From contig JBFLYN010000005.1 of the NCBI GenBank assembly GCA_040756655.1, positions 40,099 through 104,098 of the forward strand: DNA of 64,000 nucleotides, written 5' to 3'. This stretch comes from JBFLYN01 sp040756655 (GTDB taxonomy: Bacteria; Bacillota; Sulfobacillia; UBA8153). This document shows positions 24,662-32,512 of the stretch, piece after piece. The stretch's first letter is position 1. Each line of letters starts with the position of its first letter. Position numbers and translations under genes: made by a program. Under the pieces are notes generated by a model, which saw only the letters and a program-made list of their open reading frames with translations, had not been told where the DNA came from and did not search any database.

Positions 24662-25545
24662 ACGCCTCCCCTTTCTGCCCGACGCTTTGGGGCAGGTACA
24701 AAAGCATCCTCGTAGTCGAGACGCAAGAGCCCGTACCCGGTTCCGGCCGTGGCGGCACCCATTTGGGAAAGGTCGCATCCTGGAGGACTCCGTCGCACCT
24801 TGGCAGAAACTCTTCCGGCCCTTGGCGGCTGATGACCTTGATGCGGGTCCCGCAGGATGCGCGGTTCGGACCGTGCCCAGGACTCTTTGACGAACCGGTA
24901 GTAGTCTTCTCGCCAGCAACCCAGGCAGGCCGGAGTTCAGCCTGGCGGGAGAGGATCGGACAGGGGTTTTCGCCTGGTTCTTCCTGGTCCAACGCCAGGT
25001 GTAACAGGCGCGCAGGGCCCACAACACGGTGGAGTCATCACGGTAACCTCAGCGGCGGGCTGTAGTGCCAGTACTGGACCAACGGGAAAACCTAAGACAC
25101 CCGGTCCATGGCCCCCATCCGGTAAAAAGGGGCAAGGCCATGGGTGCGCACGGCCAGCCAAATTCCAGTGATTTCCTGGGCAATGACCAGCATGGGCCTC
25201 TCCCTTGCCCTGGAAAGTGTTGCCCCGGTGCCTATCAAGAAACGGAAACGCGGGTCCGGCGGCAAGGTAAGAGGTCCTGCCAAAAGAGAAAGATGGCCCA
25301 GGCTCCCAGCAGTACTCGTGCCGGGACCCTGCGCCTTGGGCGCTGCCGGCAGTGCCGGTCAGGTCACCCCCATGTGGTTGTGGGCTGCGCAGGAAAGGAG
25401 CCAGGTACGGACTTCGCACGTCCGGACCCCCTGGGCGATGAAGGGGTCCGACCGGGCGATCTCTTCCGCTTCACCCTGGGATGAATCTTTTGGGACCATG
25501 CACTGCGTCCATTAAGTCCCGGCAAGCTCCCGTGACCCGCCTTGG
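24662..25545. other. Gene-poor 884-base stretch with possible decayed coding
   Basis: No complete gene is supported here. On the reverse strand, about 24917 down to 24655, one frame without an initiator has plausible codon use, with pieces such as EDYYRFVKESWARSEP and GYGLLRLDYEDAFVPAPK. It runs into the start of the metallophosphoesterase and could be the 3' remnant of a degraded gene. A 33-codon ORF at 25092-25193 is listed separately. No tRNA, terminator or recognised riboswitch was found in the rest. Confidence 0.35.
25092..25193 (-). CDS. Hypothetical 33-aa ORF
   Basis: ATG at 25193 with GGGAGAGG six bases upstream, stop TAG at 25092. The product starts MLVIAQEITGIWLAV, then RTHGLAPFYRMG, and has ordinary codon use for this genome. 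No family recognised. It may be a small protein or a leftover of a larger gene; nothing near it suggests a role. Confidence 0.25.
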   Translation of the reverse strand: MLVIAQEITGIWLAVRTHGLAPFYRMGAMDRVS

Positions 25546-27066
25546 TCACCTGCCTCCCGCATCCTGGCAGGGCAACTCCGGCGCCCCTGCCTGGCGCCGG
25601 GGTCGCGCGTGGTAGCCGAGGGCTTCCAGGAGTTCCTCTATGACCACCCGGTCATCAAAAGGCCACTTCTGTTCTCCCATGTACTGGTGGGTCTCGTGAC
25701 CCTTGCCTGCTACCACCACCGTGTCACCCGGGCGGGCCAGCTCCAGGGCCCGCCCAATGGCCAGCCGCCGGTCGAGGATGATCTCAGCACAGACATGCCC
25801 GTTCAGGCCGGCCCGGACCTGCCTGGCTACTTCTCCCGGGTCCTCGCGAGGGCAGTTGTCACTGGTGATGATGGCATGGTGGGACCAAAGCCCGGCGATG
25901 GTGCCCATGAGCGGACGCTTCCCAGAGTCCTTGCCGCCTTCGCACCCAAAAACCAAGAGCGTGCGGCCTCCGTTCCCGCCTGCGCTCTGCAGCATCCTCT
26001 CCAGGGCGGCCGGGTTATGGGCAAAGTCCACCACTACTCGAAAGGGCTGGCCCCGGTCCACGCACTCCCACCGTCCCGGCACCGTCACCCGGGCCAGGGC
26101 CCCGGCAACGTGAACCGGGTCCACTCCTTCTTCCAGCGCCACGGCTGCAGCCGCCAGTGCGTTGTCCACATTGTGCTTCCCCGGCATAGCCAGGCTTATG
26201 GGTAGGCGCAACCCGGGCGCCACCAGTTCAAACCCGTTGGGAGCTACCCGCCCCACATGCTCTGCCCGCAGCCAGGCGCCTGGAGAGGTGCCACACGTGA
26301 TCACCCGGGCCCGGGTCTGGGAAGCCACCCGCATCCAGTTGGGATCGTCGCAGTTGACCACAGCATACGGAGCATGCTGGCCCGGACCCGGGGTCGCAAG
26401 ATTCCTGAACAAGAGGCACTTGGCGGCAAGGTAGTCCTCGAAGTCACGGTGGAAATCGAAGTGGTCACGGGTGATGTTGGTGAACACCGCGGCGTGAAAG
26501 CAGCATCCGGCCACGCGCTTGAGGGCCAGCCCGTGGGAAGAGACTTCCATGACGGCATAGCGGGCCCCCCGGCCGGCCAGCCGGGCCAGGATCTGGGTGA
26601 GCCAGAGGGCATCGGGCGTGGTTTGATGGGACCGCTCCTCCTCCTGCCCGATGCGGTAGCAGATGGTGCCCAAAAGCCCGGTGTCGCGCCCGGCGTGCTG
26701 CAGGATGTGGTAGAGCATGTGGGCGGTGGTGGTTTTCCCATTGGTGCCTGTGATGCCGATGAGCCTAAGTCGGGCCGAGGGGTTCCCGTAGAATACCGAG
26801 GCCAGGTGAGCCAAAGCCTGCCGGGAGTCCGGGACCAGCACGTGGCAACTTGCCTCCACCTGCCTTTCCGTTACCGCCACTACTGCACCCCGCCGATAGG
26901 CCTCGCTTATGTACTGGTGTCCGTCGTGTTGGTAACCTGGTATGCATACAAACAAGTCTCCAGGCTTTACCTGCCGGGAATCGTGGGCGATGCCCCGCAC
27001 CTCTACATCAAGGTCTCCGCGTACCGCCACGACTGGGAGCCCGGCCAGGAGCACCCCAAGCTGCAC
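25546..27066 (-). CDS. murE: UDP-N-acetylmuramyl-tripeptide synthetase
   Basis: 506 residues, GTG at 27066 with GAGGGGGG upstream. N-terminal UDP-MurNAc domain (DSRQVKPGDLFVCIPG), the ATP loop GITGTNGKTTTAHML, TTPDALWL for the substrate, the carbamylated-lysine region, and the C-terminal ligase domain with GKGHETHQ. MurE adds the third residue of the peptidoglycan stem, normally meso-DAP when the motif DNPR is present. Here the same position reads SDNCPREDP, so the arginine is shifted by one. The gene stands alone outside a dcw cluster, downstream of pyrE. A reverse-strand TTGACA at 27127-27132 could belong to its promoter, but no good -10 box follows. Confidence 0.92.
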   Translation of the reverse strand: MQLGVLLAGLPVVAVRGDLDVEVRGIAHDSRQVKPGDLFVCIPGYQHDGHQYISEAYRRGAVVAVTERQVEASCHVLVPDSRQALAHLASVFYGNPSARLRLIGITGTNGKTTTAHMLYHILQHAGRDTGLLGTICYRIGQEEERSHQTTPDALWLTQILARLAGRGARYAVMEVSSHGLALKRVAGCCFHAAVFTNITRDHFDFHRDFEDYLAAKCLLFRNLATPGPGQHAPYAVVNCDDPNWMRVASQTRARVITCGTSPGAWLRAEHVGRVAPNGFELVAPGLRLPISLAMPGKHNVDNALAAAAVALEEGVDPVHVAGALARVTVPGRWECVDRGQPFRVVVDFAHNPAALERMLQSAGGNGGRTLLVFGCEGGKDSGKRPLMGTIAGLWSHHAIITSDNCPREDPGEVARQVRAGLNGHVCAEIILDRRLAIGRALELARPGDTVVVAGKGHETHQYMGEQKWPFDDRVVIEELLEALGYHARPRRQAGAPELPCQDAGGR

Positions 27067-27147
27067 AAACCCCGCCCCCCTCTAGATGGTGTTCGCGTCC
27101 AGTCTATTCCCGACAGGAGGCGGGGGTGTGTCAATTTTGCGACCGAG

Positions 27148-27798
27148 TCAGACGCCCCCATGCTTTTGCGACCAGGCCCGGGGGTTGGACAGGAACTCCT
27201 CGATGGTCTTGATCTCCACCGGGCTGAAAAACCCTTCGGAGCCTGCCACTTTCAGAAGCACCGACCAGTTGGTGAGAGCGTGCAGCTTGATCCCCGCCTG
27301 GCCCAGGATGGCAGCAGATTCCCCGGTATAGGCGTAGTCAAACACCGCCAGTACATGCTCGCAAAGAGCGCCGGTATTGCGGATACCCTCGGCAAACTTC
27401 ACCTTGGACTGGCCATTGAACACCAGGTCCTCCACCAGCACCACCCGCTGGCCGGGCAGTACATCACCTTCCACCATGGCGTTGCGGCCGAAGCCTTTGG
27501 GCTGCTTCCGCACGTAAATCATGGGGAGATCCAGGCGGTCGGCCACCCACGCCGCGTAGGGAATCCCAGCCGTTTCCCCGCCTGCCACCACGTCCACGTT
27601 CTCCAATCCCACCCGGTTGCGTATGTAGTTGGCAGAAAGCTCGGCGATCTCCGCACGAGGCCCGGGATAGGATATTACTTTCCGCATATCTACGTACACC
27701 GGGCTCACAGTTCCCGACGTGAAGGTAAACGGGTGTTCCAGGTCGCAGAATACGGCCTTTACCTTCAGCAGCCAACGCGCTACTCGTTCAGCGGGCAT
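27148..27798 (-). CDS. pyrE: Orotate phosphoribosyltransferase
   Basis: 216 residues, ATG at 27798, overlapping the end of rluD by 11 bases. PRTase fold with FTFTSGTVSPVYVDMR near the start (orotate side) and VVAGGETAGIPYAAWVA. The PRPP loop reads VVLVEDLVFNGQSK instead of the common VEDVITTGGS. This longer form, with SKVKFAEGIR after it, resembles the type seen in alphaproteobacteria more than the Bacillus type. It converts orotate plus PRPP to OMP. It is separated from the pyr operon by about 5 kb and has no visible PyrR attenuator. Confidence 0.88.
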   Translation of the reverse strand: MPAERVARWLLKVKAVFCDLEHPFTFTSGTVSPVYVDMRKVISYPGPRAEIAELSANYIRNRVGLENVDVVAGGETAGIPYAAWVADRLDLPMIYVRKQPKGFGRNAMVEGDVLPGQRVVLVEDLVFNGQSKVKFAEGIRNTGALCEHVLAVFDYAYTGESAAILGQAGIKLHALTNWSVLLKVAGSEGFFSPVEIKTIEEFLSNPRAWSQKHGGV

Positions 27799-28747
27799 GG
27801 GCGTTCTCCTCTCTATTGCATCCCTCTCTTTGGCAGCGTGCCCGCAGGACGTCTAGAGCCCACTGGAAATCCTGGGGCAGTGGGGCATCAAACTCCAACC
27901 ATTCTCCGTTTCCGGGGTGGCTAAGCCCCAGATAACAGGCGTGGAGAGCCTGTCCCTCCAGGCCCAGCGTCCCACTACGCCCGCCGTACACCGGGTCTGC
28001 TGCCACCGGGTGACCCAGGTGGGCCATGTGCACGCGCACCTGGTGGGTGCGTCCGGTAACCAGTTCGGCACGGACCAGCGCAAACCTTCCCAGTTCCTCC
28101 TGGACTTCATAGCGAGTGACGGAGTTTTTGCCGCCGGGTACCACTGCCATCTTCTTGCGGTAAACCGGGTGACGTCCTATTGGGGCGTCCACCTCGCCGC
28201 GCCGGGGCGAAGGCACCCCGTGCACCAAGGCCAGGTACTTCCGGAGCGCCCGGCGGTCCTTGATCTGTTTGGCCAGTTCCTGGTGGGCCCGCTGGTTCTT
28301 GGCCACTACCATCAGACCGGTGGTATCCTTGTCCAGGCGGTGGACGATGCCGGGCCGTATGGTATCATTGATAGCCGCCAGGCCGGGGCAGTGGTAAAGG
28401 AGGGCGTTGACCAGCGTCCCCTGGTAATTACCGGCGGCCGGGTGCACCACCATCCCGCGGGCCTTGTTCACGACCACCATGTCCGCGTCCTCGTACACGA
28501 TGTCCAATGGCAGCTGCTCGGGATGGGCTTGGGCGAGCCGCGGGGGCGGGACTTCCACGGTCACCGTTTCGCCGGCGCGGACCCGCCGGGCCGGTCGCGC
28601 CATTTCGTCTGCCACCCGCACCCGGCCCTCATCAATGAGTTTCTTGGCGTAGGACCGGGTTACATCCGGCATGACCTGGCTCAGGTAGACGTCCAACCGC
28701 TCGCCGCCATGCTCATGGTCAACGGTGAACACGTGTGCAGTGCTCAT
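27788..28747 (-). CDS. rluD: 23S rRNA pseudouridine synthase, RluD family
   Basis: 319 residues, ATG at 28747. N-terminal S4 RNA-binding domain (GERLDVYLSQ, SYAKKLIDEGRV), then the RluA-type catalytic domain with the invariant aspartate in PGIVHRLDKDTTGLMVVAK and the RTHQVRVHMAHLGHP motif. It isomerises uridines in helix 69 of 23S rRNA, or a similar target. It directly follows lspA, the common lspA-rluD arrangement of Firmicutes, and overlaps pyrE. Confidence 0.94.
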   Translation of the reverse strand: MSTAHVFTVDHEHGGERLDVYLSQVMPDVTRSYAKKLIDEGRVRVADEMARPARRVRAGETVTVEVPPPRLAQAHPEQLPLDIVYEDADMVVVNKARGMVVHPAAGNYQGTLVNALLYHCPGLAAINDTIRPGIVHRLDKDTTGLMVVAKNQRAHQELAKQIKDRRALRKYLALVHGVPSPRRGEVDAPIGRHPVYRKKMAVVPGGKNSVTRYEVQEELGRFALVRAELVTGRTHQVRVHMAHLGHPVAADPVYGGRSGTLGLEGQALHACYLGLSHPGNGEWLEFDAPLPQDFQWALDVLRARCQREGCNREENAHAR

Positions 28748-28748
28748 A

Positions 28749-29237
28749 TCAGCTCCGGCCGGTGGTCTTGAAGTATCCCAGTACCAGTAGACCGGCTCCC
28801 GCCACGATGGCCATGTCGGCTATGTTGAATACCGGCCAAAACCGGAAATCCAAAAAATCCGTGACTAGGCCGATCCTGAGCCGGTCTACAAGGTTACCCA
28901 GGGCTCCGCCCAGCTGCAGCCCCAGACCCAGGCGTAGCACGGAGCTGTTGCGGGCCAGGACGGGTCCGACTACCAGGATGACCACGGCCACCAGGGCGGC
29001 AACGGCCGCCAGGGCCACAGGGCCCACGGGAAACAGGCCGAAGGCGGCCCCGGGGTTGGCCACCCGGGTCAGGTGAAACACGTCGGGTATGATCGGTATG
29101 GTCTGGCCCAAGAGAAGGTTCGCTTCCACCAGTCTCTTGGTGACCAGGTCGGCCATAAGCACTCCAGCGGCGGTTAACAGCATCACCAGCAGTGGCGTTC
29201 TCTCCCCGGCACCTTTTTCCCCTATTGTACCATTCAC
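28749..29237 (-). CDS. lspA: Lipoprotein signal peptidase (signal peptidase II)
   Basis: About 162 residues with four membrane helices. The catalytic aspartates are in the family motifs ANPGAAFGL followed by GALGNLVDRLRIG and VTDFLDFRF...FNIAD. It cleaves prolipoproteins at the lipobox in the cytoplasmic membrane. Start unresolved: TTG 29252, GTG 29237 and GTG 29186 are all possible and none has a clear binding site. A promoter-like sequence at 29224-29252 would make the upstream starts untranscribed from it. It is followed 1 base later by rluD. Confidence 0.9.
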   Translation of the reverse strand: MNGTIGEKGAGERTPLLVMLLTAAGVLMADLVTKRLVEANLLLGQTIPIIPDVFHLTRVANPGAAFGLFPVGPVALAAVAALVAVVILVVGPVLARNSSVLRLGLGLQLGGALGNLVDRLRIGLVTDFLDFRFWPVFNIADMAIVAGAGLLVLGYFKTTGRS

Positions 29238-29252
29238 TGGACCCGGACTCAA
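29224..29252 (-). promoter_or_regulatory. Possible promoter of lspA-rluD-pyrE
   Basis: On the reverse strand TTGAGT (29247-29252) and TACAAT (29224-29229) are separated by exactly 17 bases. It begins at the last codons of the TraR/DksA gene and would give lspA its own transcript, with the lspA start downstream at about 29186. Confidence 0.45.
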
Positions 29253-29908
29253 TGACTGCCCGGGCGGCGCCCTCGCCTGTGCTGGCGCGCTCTCTCGTCG
29301 ATGGGCTCTCCGGCTTCATCCACCAGCCCCTCCACCTCCTGGACCACGCCGTCGTCGGGTTCTTCTTCCAGGTAAAGATCGCGGTAGTTCCGGGAACCAG
29401 GCTGATCCTGGGGGGTGGAGGCAGTCCCATAACGGGCTACGTCCTCCCAGGTATCCCGCCCGTCGTAGGCGGGACCGTGACTGAGCATGGACTGGATGCC
29501 GAAGGGAGGCCGGATCACCTCTTCTTCGATGGGACGGCCCCGGCTAGGCGTATGGGCATCGGCTTTTTTTTGGCAACCCACGCAGTAGCGAGTCGCGGGC
29601 ACTACTTCCAGCCTCCGGGTATCGATGGGCGCGCCGCAGCGCTCGCAGCGACCGTAGCTCCCCTGCTCCACCCGGCGCATCGCCGAGTCCACTTCCAGGA
29701 GATGCTGCTTGAGACGGTAGCGAGTGCCCAGGTCCTTCTGACGCTCGAAGGTCTCCGACCCCAGGTCGGCCGGGTGGTTGTCGTACATGGAGAGCTCCTG
29801 CACACTGTCTTTGGCTCCCTGCCTCAGGCCCTCTTCCAGGGATGCTAGCCGGGACACCAGCTCCTGCCGGCGCTGTCTTAACAGCTGCCGGGCATGTTCT
29901 CGTTTCAA
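29249..29908 (-). CDS. TraR/DksA-type zinc-finger protein (YteA-like)
   Basis: 219 residues, TTG at 29908 behind GGAGGGAG. Coiled-coil-prone N-terminus (about 1-85), then the C4 zinc finger CERCGAPI...RYCVGCQKK at about 92-116, and an acidic, Arg-ended tail. YteA proteins of Gram-positive spore formers belong to this family; DksA relatives bind the RNA polymerase secondary channel, but the role of YteA is not settled. It lies between the DUF5665 gene and lspA in the same direction. Confidence 0.88.
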   Translation of the reverse strand: MKREHARQLLRQRRQELVSRLASLEEGLRQGAKDSVQELSMYDNHPADLGSETFERQKDLGTRYRLKQHLLEVDSAMRRVEQGSYGRCERCGAPIDTRRLEVVPATRYCVGCQKKADAHTPSRGRPIEEEVIRPPFGIQSMLSHGPAYDGRDTWEDVARYGTASTPQDQPGSRNYRDLYLEEEPDDGVVQEVEGLVDEAGEPIDERARQHRRGRRPGSH

Positions 29909-29935
29909 TGATCTCCCTCCTTGTATACGAAATCC

Positions 29936-30250
29936 CTAGGGCGGACCGATGGGCCCGCGCAAATTTTGCTCGACAATGAGTACCAGCTCGGCAATGAGAT
30001 TCCCGATGAGCGGCAGATTGGCGACAAAGGTGCGGGTGAGAATGAAGAGCAAGAGGGCGCCCAGGAGAGTGAAGCCCACGGCCATGCCCAGCCCCCTGGC
30101 CATGCCCGCCAGCAGGTTCACCACAAGCATGCGCCGGGGGCGCTTGAGCATCTCCACGTATTCGGCCAGGCTGGCGTTTTCCAAGTCGGCCGAAAGCTGC
30201 TCCAGCTTCTCAATGACCAGCCGTGCCGTGCGCTCGGTCACTTCAGGCAA
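29936..30250 (-). CDS. DUF5665 membrane protein
   Basis: 104 residues from a TTG at 30250 that has AAGGAGG ten bases upstream; the frame extends to 30319 but without a binding site. An amphipathic N-terminus (about 1-40), then RPRRMLVVNLLAGMARGLG leading into a hydrophobic span of about 25 residues and a second weaker one. The pattern matches the small DUF5665 family of Firmicutes, function unknown. The gene is followed by the TraR/DksA gene after 27 bases, and a terminator precedes it on the same strand. Confidence 0.75.
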   Translation of the reverse strand: MPEVTERTARLVIEKLEQLSADLENASLAEYVEMLKRPRRMLVVNLLAGMARGLGMAVGFTLLGALLLFILTRTFVANLPLIGNLIAELVLIVEQNLRGPIGPP

Positions 30251-30303
30251 AGGTAGAGCCCCCTCCTTGGGACTAGTTTGCACCATGACCGGGCCGGGGA
30301 AAC

Positions 30304-30325
30304 AAAAAAGGCGGCTCATGCCGCC
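30304..30325 (-). terminator. Rho-independent terminator of the two-component system
   Basis: Perfect 6-bp stem GGCGGC/GCCGCC with a 4-base loop at 30310-30325, followed on the reverse strand by six T. It lies 9 bases past the stop of the histidine kinase. Confidence 0.85.
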
Positions 30326-30334
30326 GTCTCGATG

Positions 30335-31699
30335 TCACTCACGGTGGATGGGCAAGGTGAAGGTGAACCGCGCCCCGCCCGCTGGGGCGTTTTCTGCCCA
30401 GATGGAGCCCCCCTGCGCCTCAACGTACCCCCGGGCGATGGCCAGTCCCAAACCGGTACCGCCCTCAGCCCGGCTGCGGGCCCGGTCCCCCCGGTAGAAA
30501 CGGTCGAACACGTAAGGCAGCTCATCCGGGCTTATGCCCGGGCCGGCATCAGTCACAGAGATGGCCACCCGGCCGTCCTGGCCGAAGGCGCTGACGGTGA
30601 TGGTGCCCCCGGCCGGGGTGTACCTGAGGGCGTTGGTGAGGATGTTAATGAGCACTTGCCGGGAACGCTCGCCATCGGCACGCACCGCGGGCAGGTCCGG
30701 CGGAAGACAGGTCACCAGCTCCACACCGCGCAGGCTGGCCTCGATGCGGAACGGGCTGACGGAGCTTTCCACCAGCTCGGCCGGTGATACCGGGGCCAGG
30801 TCCAGCGGCAAGTGACCGGCTTCGGCCAGGCTCAGGTCCTGGAGGTCGTTAACCAGGCGCGACATGCGCAGGGCTTCGTCGGCCAGCGACGATACTACCT
30901 GGGGTGTGGCCTCGATGACTCCATCCTGTAGGGATTCCAGGTTCCCGCGCAGGACGGAAAGCGGAGTCCTCAGCTCGTGGGTCACGTCCGCTACCAGGTT
31001 GCGGCGGACTTTCTCGCTCTCTTGAAGGTTGCTGGCCATGAGGTTAAAAGCCCGTCCCAATGCAGCCAGCTCGTCATCACCGTCTTCCGGCACCCGCACC
31101 GCCAGGTCCCGGCAGGCAATGCGCGAGGAGGCCTCCTGGAGGACGCTCAACCGGGCAGCGACCCGCCCGGATAGGTAGACTCCCAGTACACCCGCTATGG
31201 CAGCGGCCACCAGCCCTCCAATGACCATGGCCGATTTCACCGACCGGGCGAAGACGGCTTCCAGGGTGAGGATGCCCGCTTCCACGGCGCCCAGCACCAC
31301 CACGGTGCCCACGGTGCGCCCATCCACCACGATGGGCTGGCCCTGCCTGGCCCAGCGGTCCGCCGAGCCCGGCGGACGTTCAGAACCGGCCGCCGAATCA
31401 AACACCAGGTTACCGCGGGCGTCAAGCACCAAGATCCGCTCAGACCCGCGCCGCATCATCATAGTCCCGCCCGGAGTGGCCCATTGAACAAGCAGGCCTT
31501 CCCACGAGCCAGTAGCCCGATACCAGGCGGCCAGGAGCGGTGCCAGCTGCTGGGCCCGCACCTGGCGGTAGCTGGAGAGGAAATCGTCAAACCGCTGCTC
31601 GATGGCGCGCTGCGCCACCCCTACGGTGATGACCGTGGCCACTACGGCCACGGCCACGAAGGCCAGGGTCAGCTTAACGCTCAGGCTGCGCAGCCGCAT
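30335..31699 (-). CDS. HAMP-domain sensor histidine kinase
   Basis: 454 residues, ATG at 31699 with AAGGGAGGG; it overlaps the response regulator by 26 bases. Two membrane helices (about 9-29 and 158-182) bracket an extracytoplasmic sensor of about 125 residues. Then come a HAMP linker and the kinase core: phospho-acceptor VTHELRTPLS, N box NILTNALRYTP, G1 DAGPGIS, F box and G2 GTGLGLAIA. BaeS/PhoR-like class. The signal is unknown. It should autophosphorylate and pass the phosphate to the adjacent OmpR-type regulator. Confidence 0.94.
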   Translation of the reverse strand: MRLRSLSVKLTLAFVAVAVVATVITVGVAQRAIEQRFDDFLSSYRQVRAQQLAPLLAAWYRATGSWEGLLVQWATPGGTMMMRRGSERILVLDARGNLVFDSAAGSERPPGSADRWARQGQPIVVDGRTVGTVVVLGAVEAGILTLEAVFARSVKSAMVIGGLVAAAIAGVLGVYLSGRVAARLSVLQEASSRIACRDLAVRVPEDGDDELAALGRAFNLMASNLQESEKVRRNLVADVTHELRTPLSVLRGNLESLQDGVIEATPQVVSSLADEALRMSRLVNDLQDLSLAEAGHLPLDLAPVSPAELVESSVSPFRIEASLRGVELVTCLPPDLPAVRADGERSRQVLINILTNALRYTPAGGTITVSAFGQDGRVAISVTDAGPGISPDELPYVFDRFYRGDRARSRAEGGTGLGLAIARGYVEAQGGSIWAENAPAGGARFTFTLPIHRE

Positions 31700-32384
31700 T
31701 CCCTCCCTTGTACCCGATGCCGTAGACCGTCAGGATGTACCGGGGGCGGGCCGGGTCGTCCTCCAGTTTCTTGCGCAGGTTGGAGATGTGGGTGTCCACC
31801 GAGCGCTCGTAGCCTTCGTAGGCTCCACCCATGGCCGCGTCCAAAAGCTGCAGCCGGGTGTAGGTGCGGCCCGGGTGCTTGAGCAGAGTAACCAGTAAGT
31901 TGAACTCGGTGGGCGTAAGGGGTATCAGCTGGCCGGATGCCCGGACCTCGTGACGAGGTAGGTTGATCTCAATGTCCCCGACGGTGAGGACCTCGTCGCC
32001 TCCGGCAGTGGGCTCGAAACGCCGGAGCACTGCCCGGATCCGCGCCACCACTTCCCGGGGGCTGAAGGGTTTGGTGATGTAATCGTCGGCCCCCAGTTCC
32101 AACCCCAAGAGCTTGTCGACCTCGTCGGAACGAGCGGTAAGCAGGATCACCGGCAGGTGACCCAAAGCCCGCACGCGCCGGCAGATCTCCAGGCCGTCCA
32201 GGCCGGGGAGCATTACATCCAGCAACAAGAGGTTGGGCGGGTCGCTGCGTAGCCGTTCCAGGGCCTCGGCGCCATCGGCGGCGGTGCTCACCGTGAAGCC
32301 GTGGCCTTCCAAGTAGGTCTTTAGGAGATCGCGGATCTTCTCTTCATCCTCCACCACCAGGATCCTGGCTGCCAGTGCCCTCAC
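31674..32384 (-). CDS. OmpR-family response regulator
   Basis: 236 residues from a GTG at 32384; a CTG at 32375 has the better spacing to GGAGGTGA, so the exact start is open. Receiver domain with the phospho-aspartate in LLLLDVMLPGLDG and the switch lysine in DDYITKPFSPREV; winged-helix domain with PLTPTEFNLLVTLLKHPGR and VDTHISNLRKKL. It is a DNA-binding activator or repressor partnered with the downstream kinase. Regulon not visible from the window. Confidence 0.95.
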   Translation of the reverse strand: MRALAARILVVEDEEKIRDLLKTYLEGHGFTVSTAADGAEALERLRSDPPNLLLLDVMLPGLDGLEICRRVRALGHLPVILLTARSDEVDKLLGLELGADDYITKPFSPREVVARIRAVLRRFEPTAGGDEVLTVGDIEINLPRHEVRASGQLIPLTPTEFNLLVTLLKHPGRTYTRLQLLDAAMGGAYEGYERSVDTHISNLRKKLEDDPARPRYILTVYGIGYKGGNAAAQPER

Positions 32385-32469
32385 CTCCCTCAGGGTCTCA
32401 TGTATATGGTACACTAACGGCACCAAAAGAAAAAGCACTGGTACATAGGTATTGTCTTAAGAAAGTGTG

Positions 32470-32499
32470 AAAAAGCGGGGACACCGGGTCCCCGCTTTT
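32470..32499 (-). terminator. Terminator of the hydrogenase operon
   Basis: Perfect 8-bp stem GCGGGGAC/GTCCCCGC with a 5-base loop, flanked by A5 and T4, so it can work in both directions. It lies 13 bases past the stop of the last hydA gene. Confidence 0.85.
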
Positions 32500-32512
32500 C
32501 GTGCTACAGAGG

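Noticed and set aside
24537..25022. 161-codon minus-strand frame overlapping the metallophosphoesterase start
   Set aside because: The overlap with a clear family N-terminus and lack of motif mean it is unlikely to be coding.
26257..27924. 555-codon open frame on the + strand opposite murE and pyrE
   Set aside because: It is antisense to two clear genes, has no ribosome binding site and no recognisable motif; long shadow frames are expected at this GC content.
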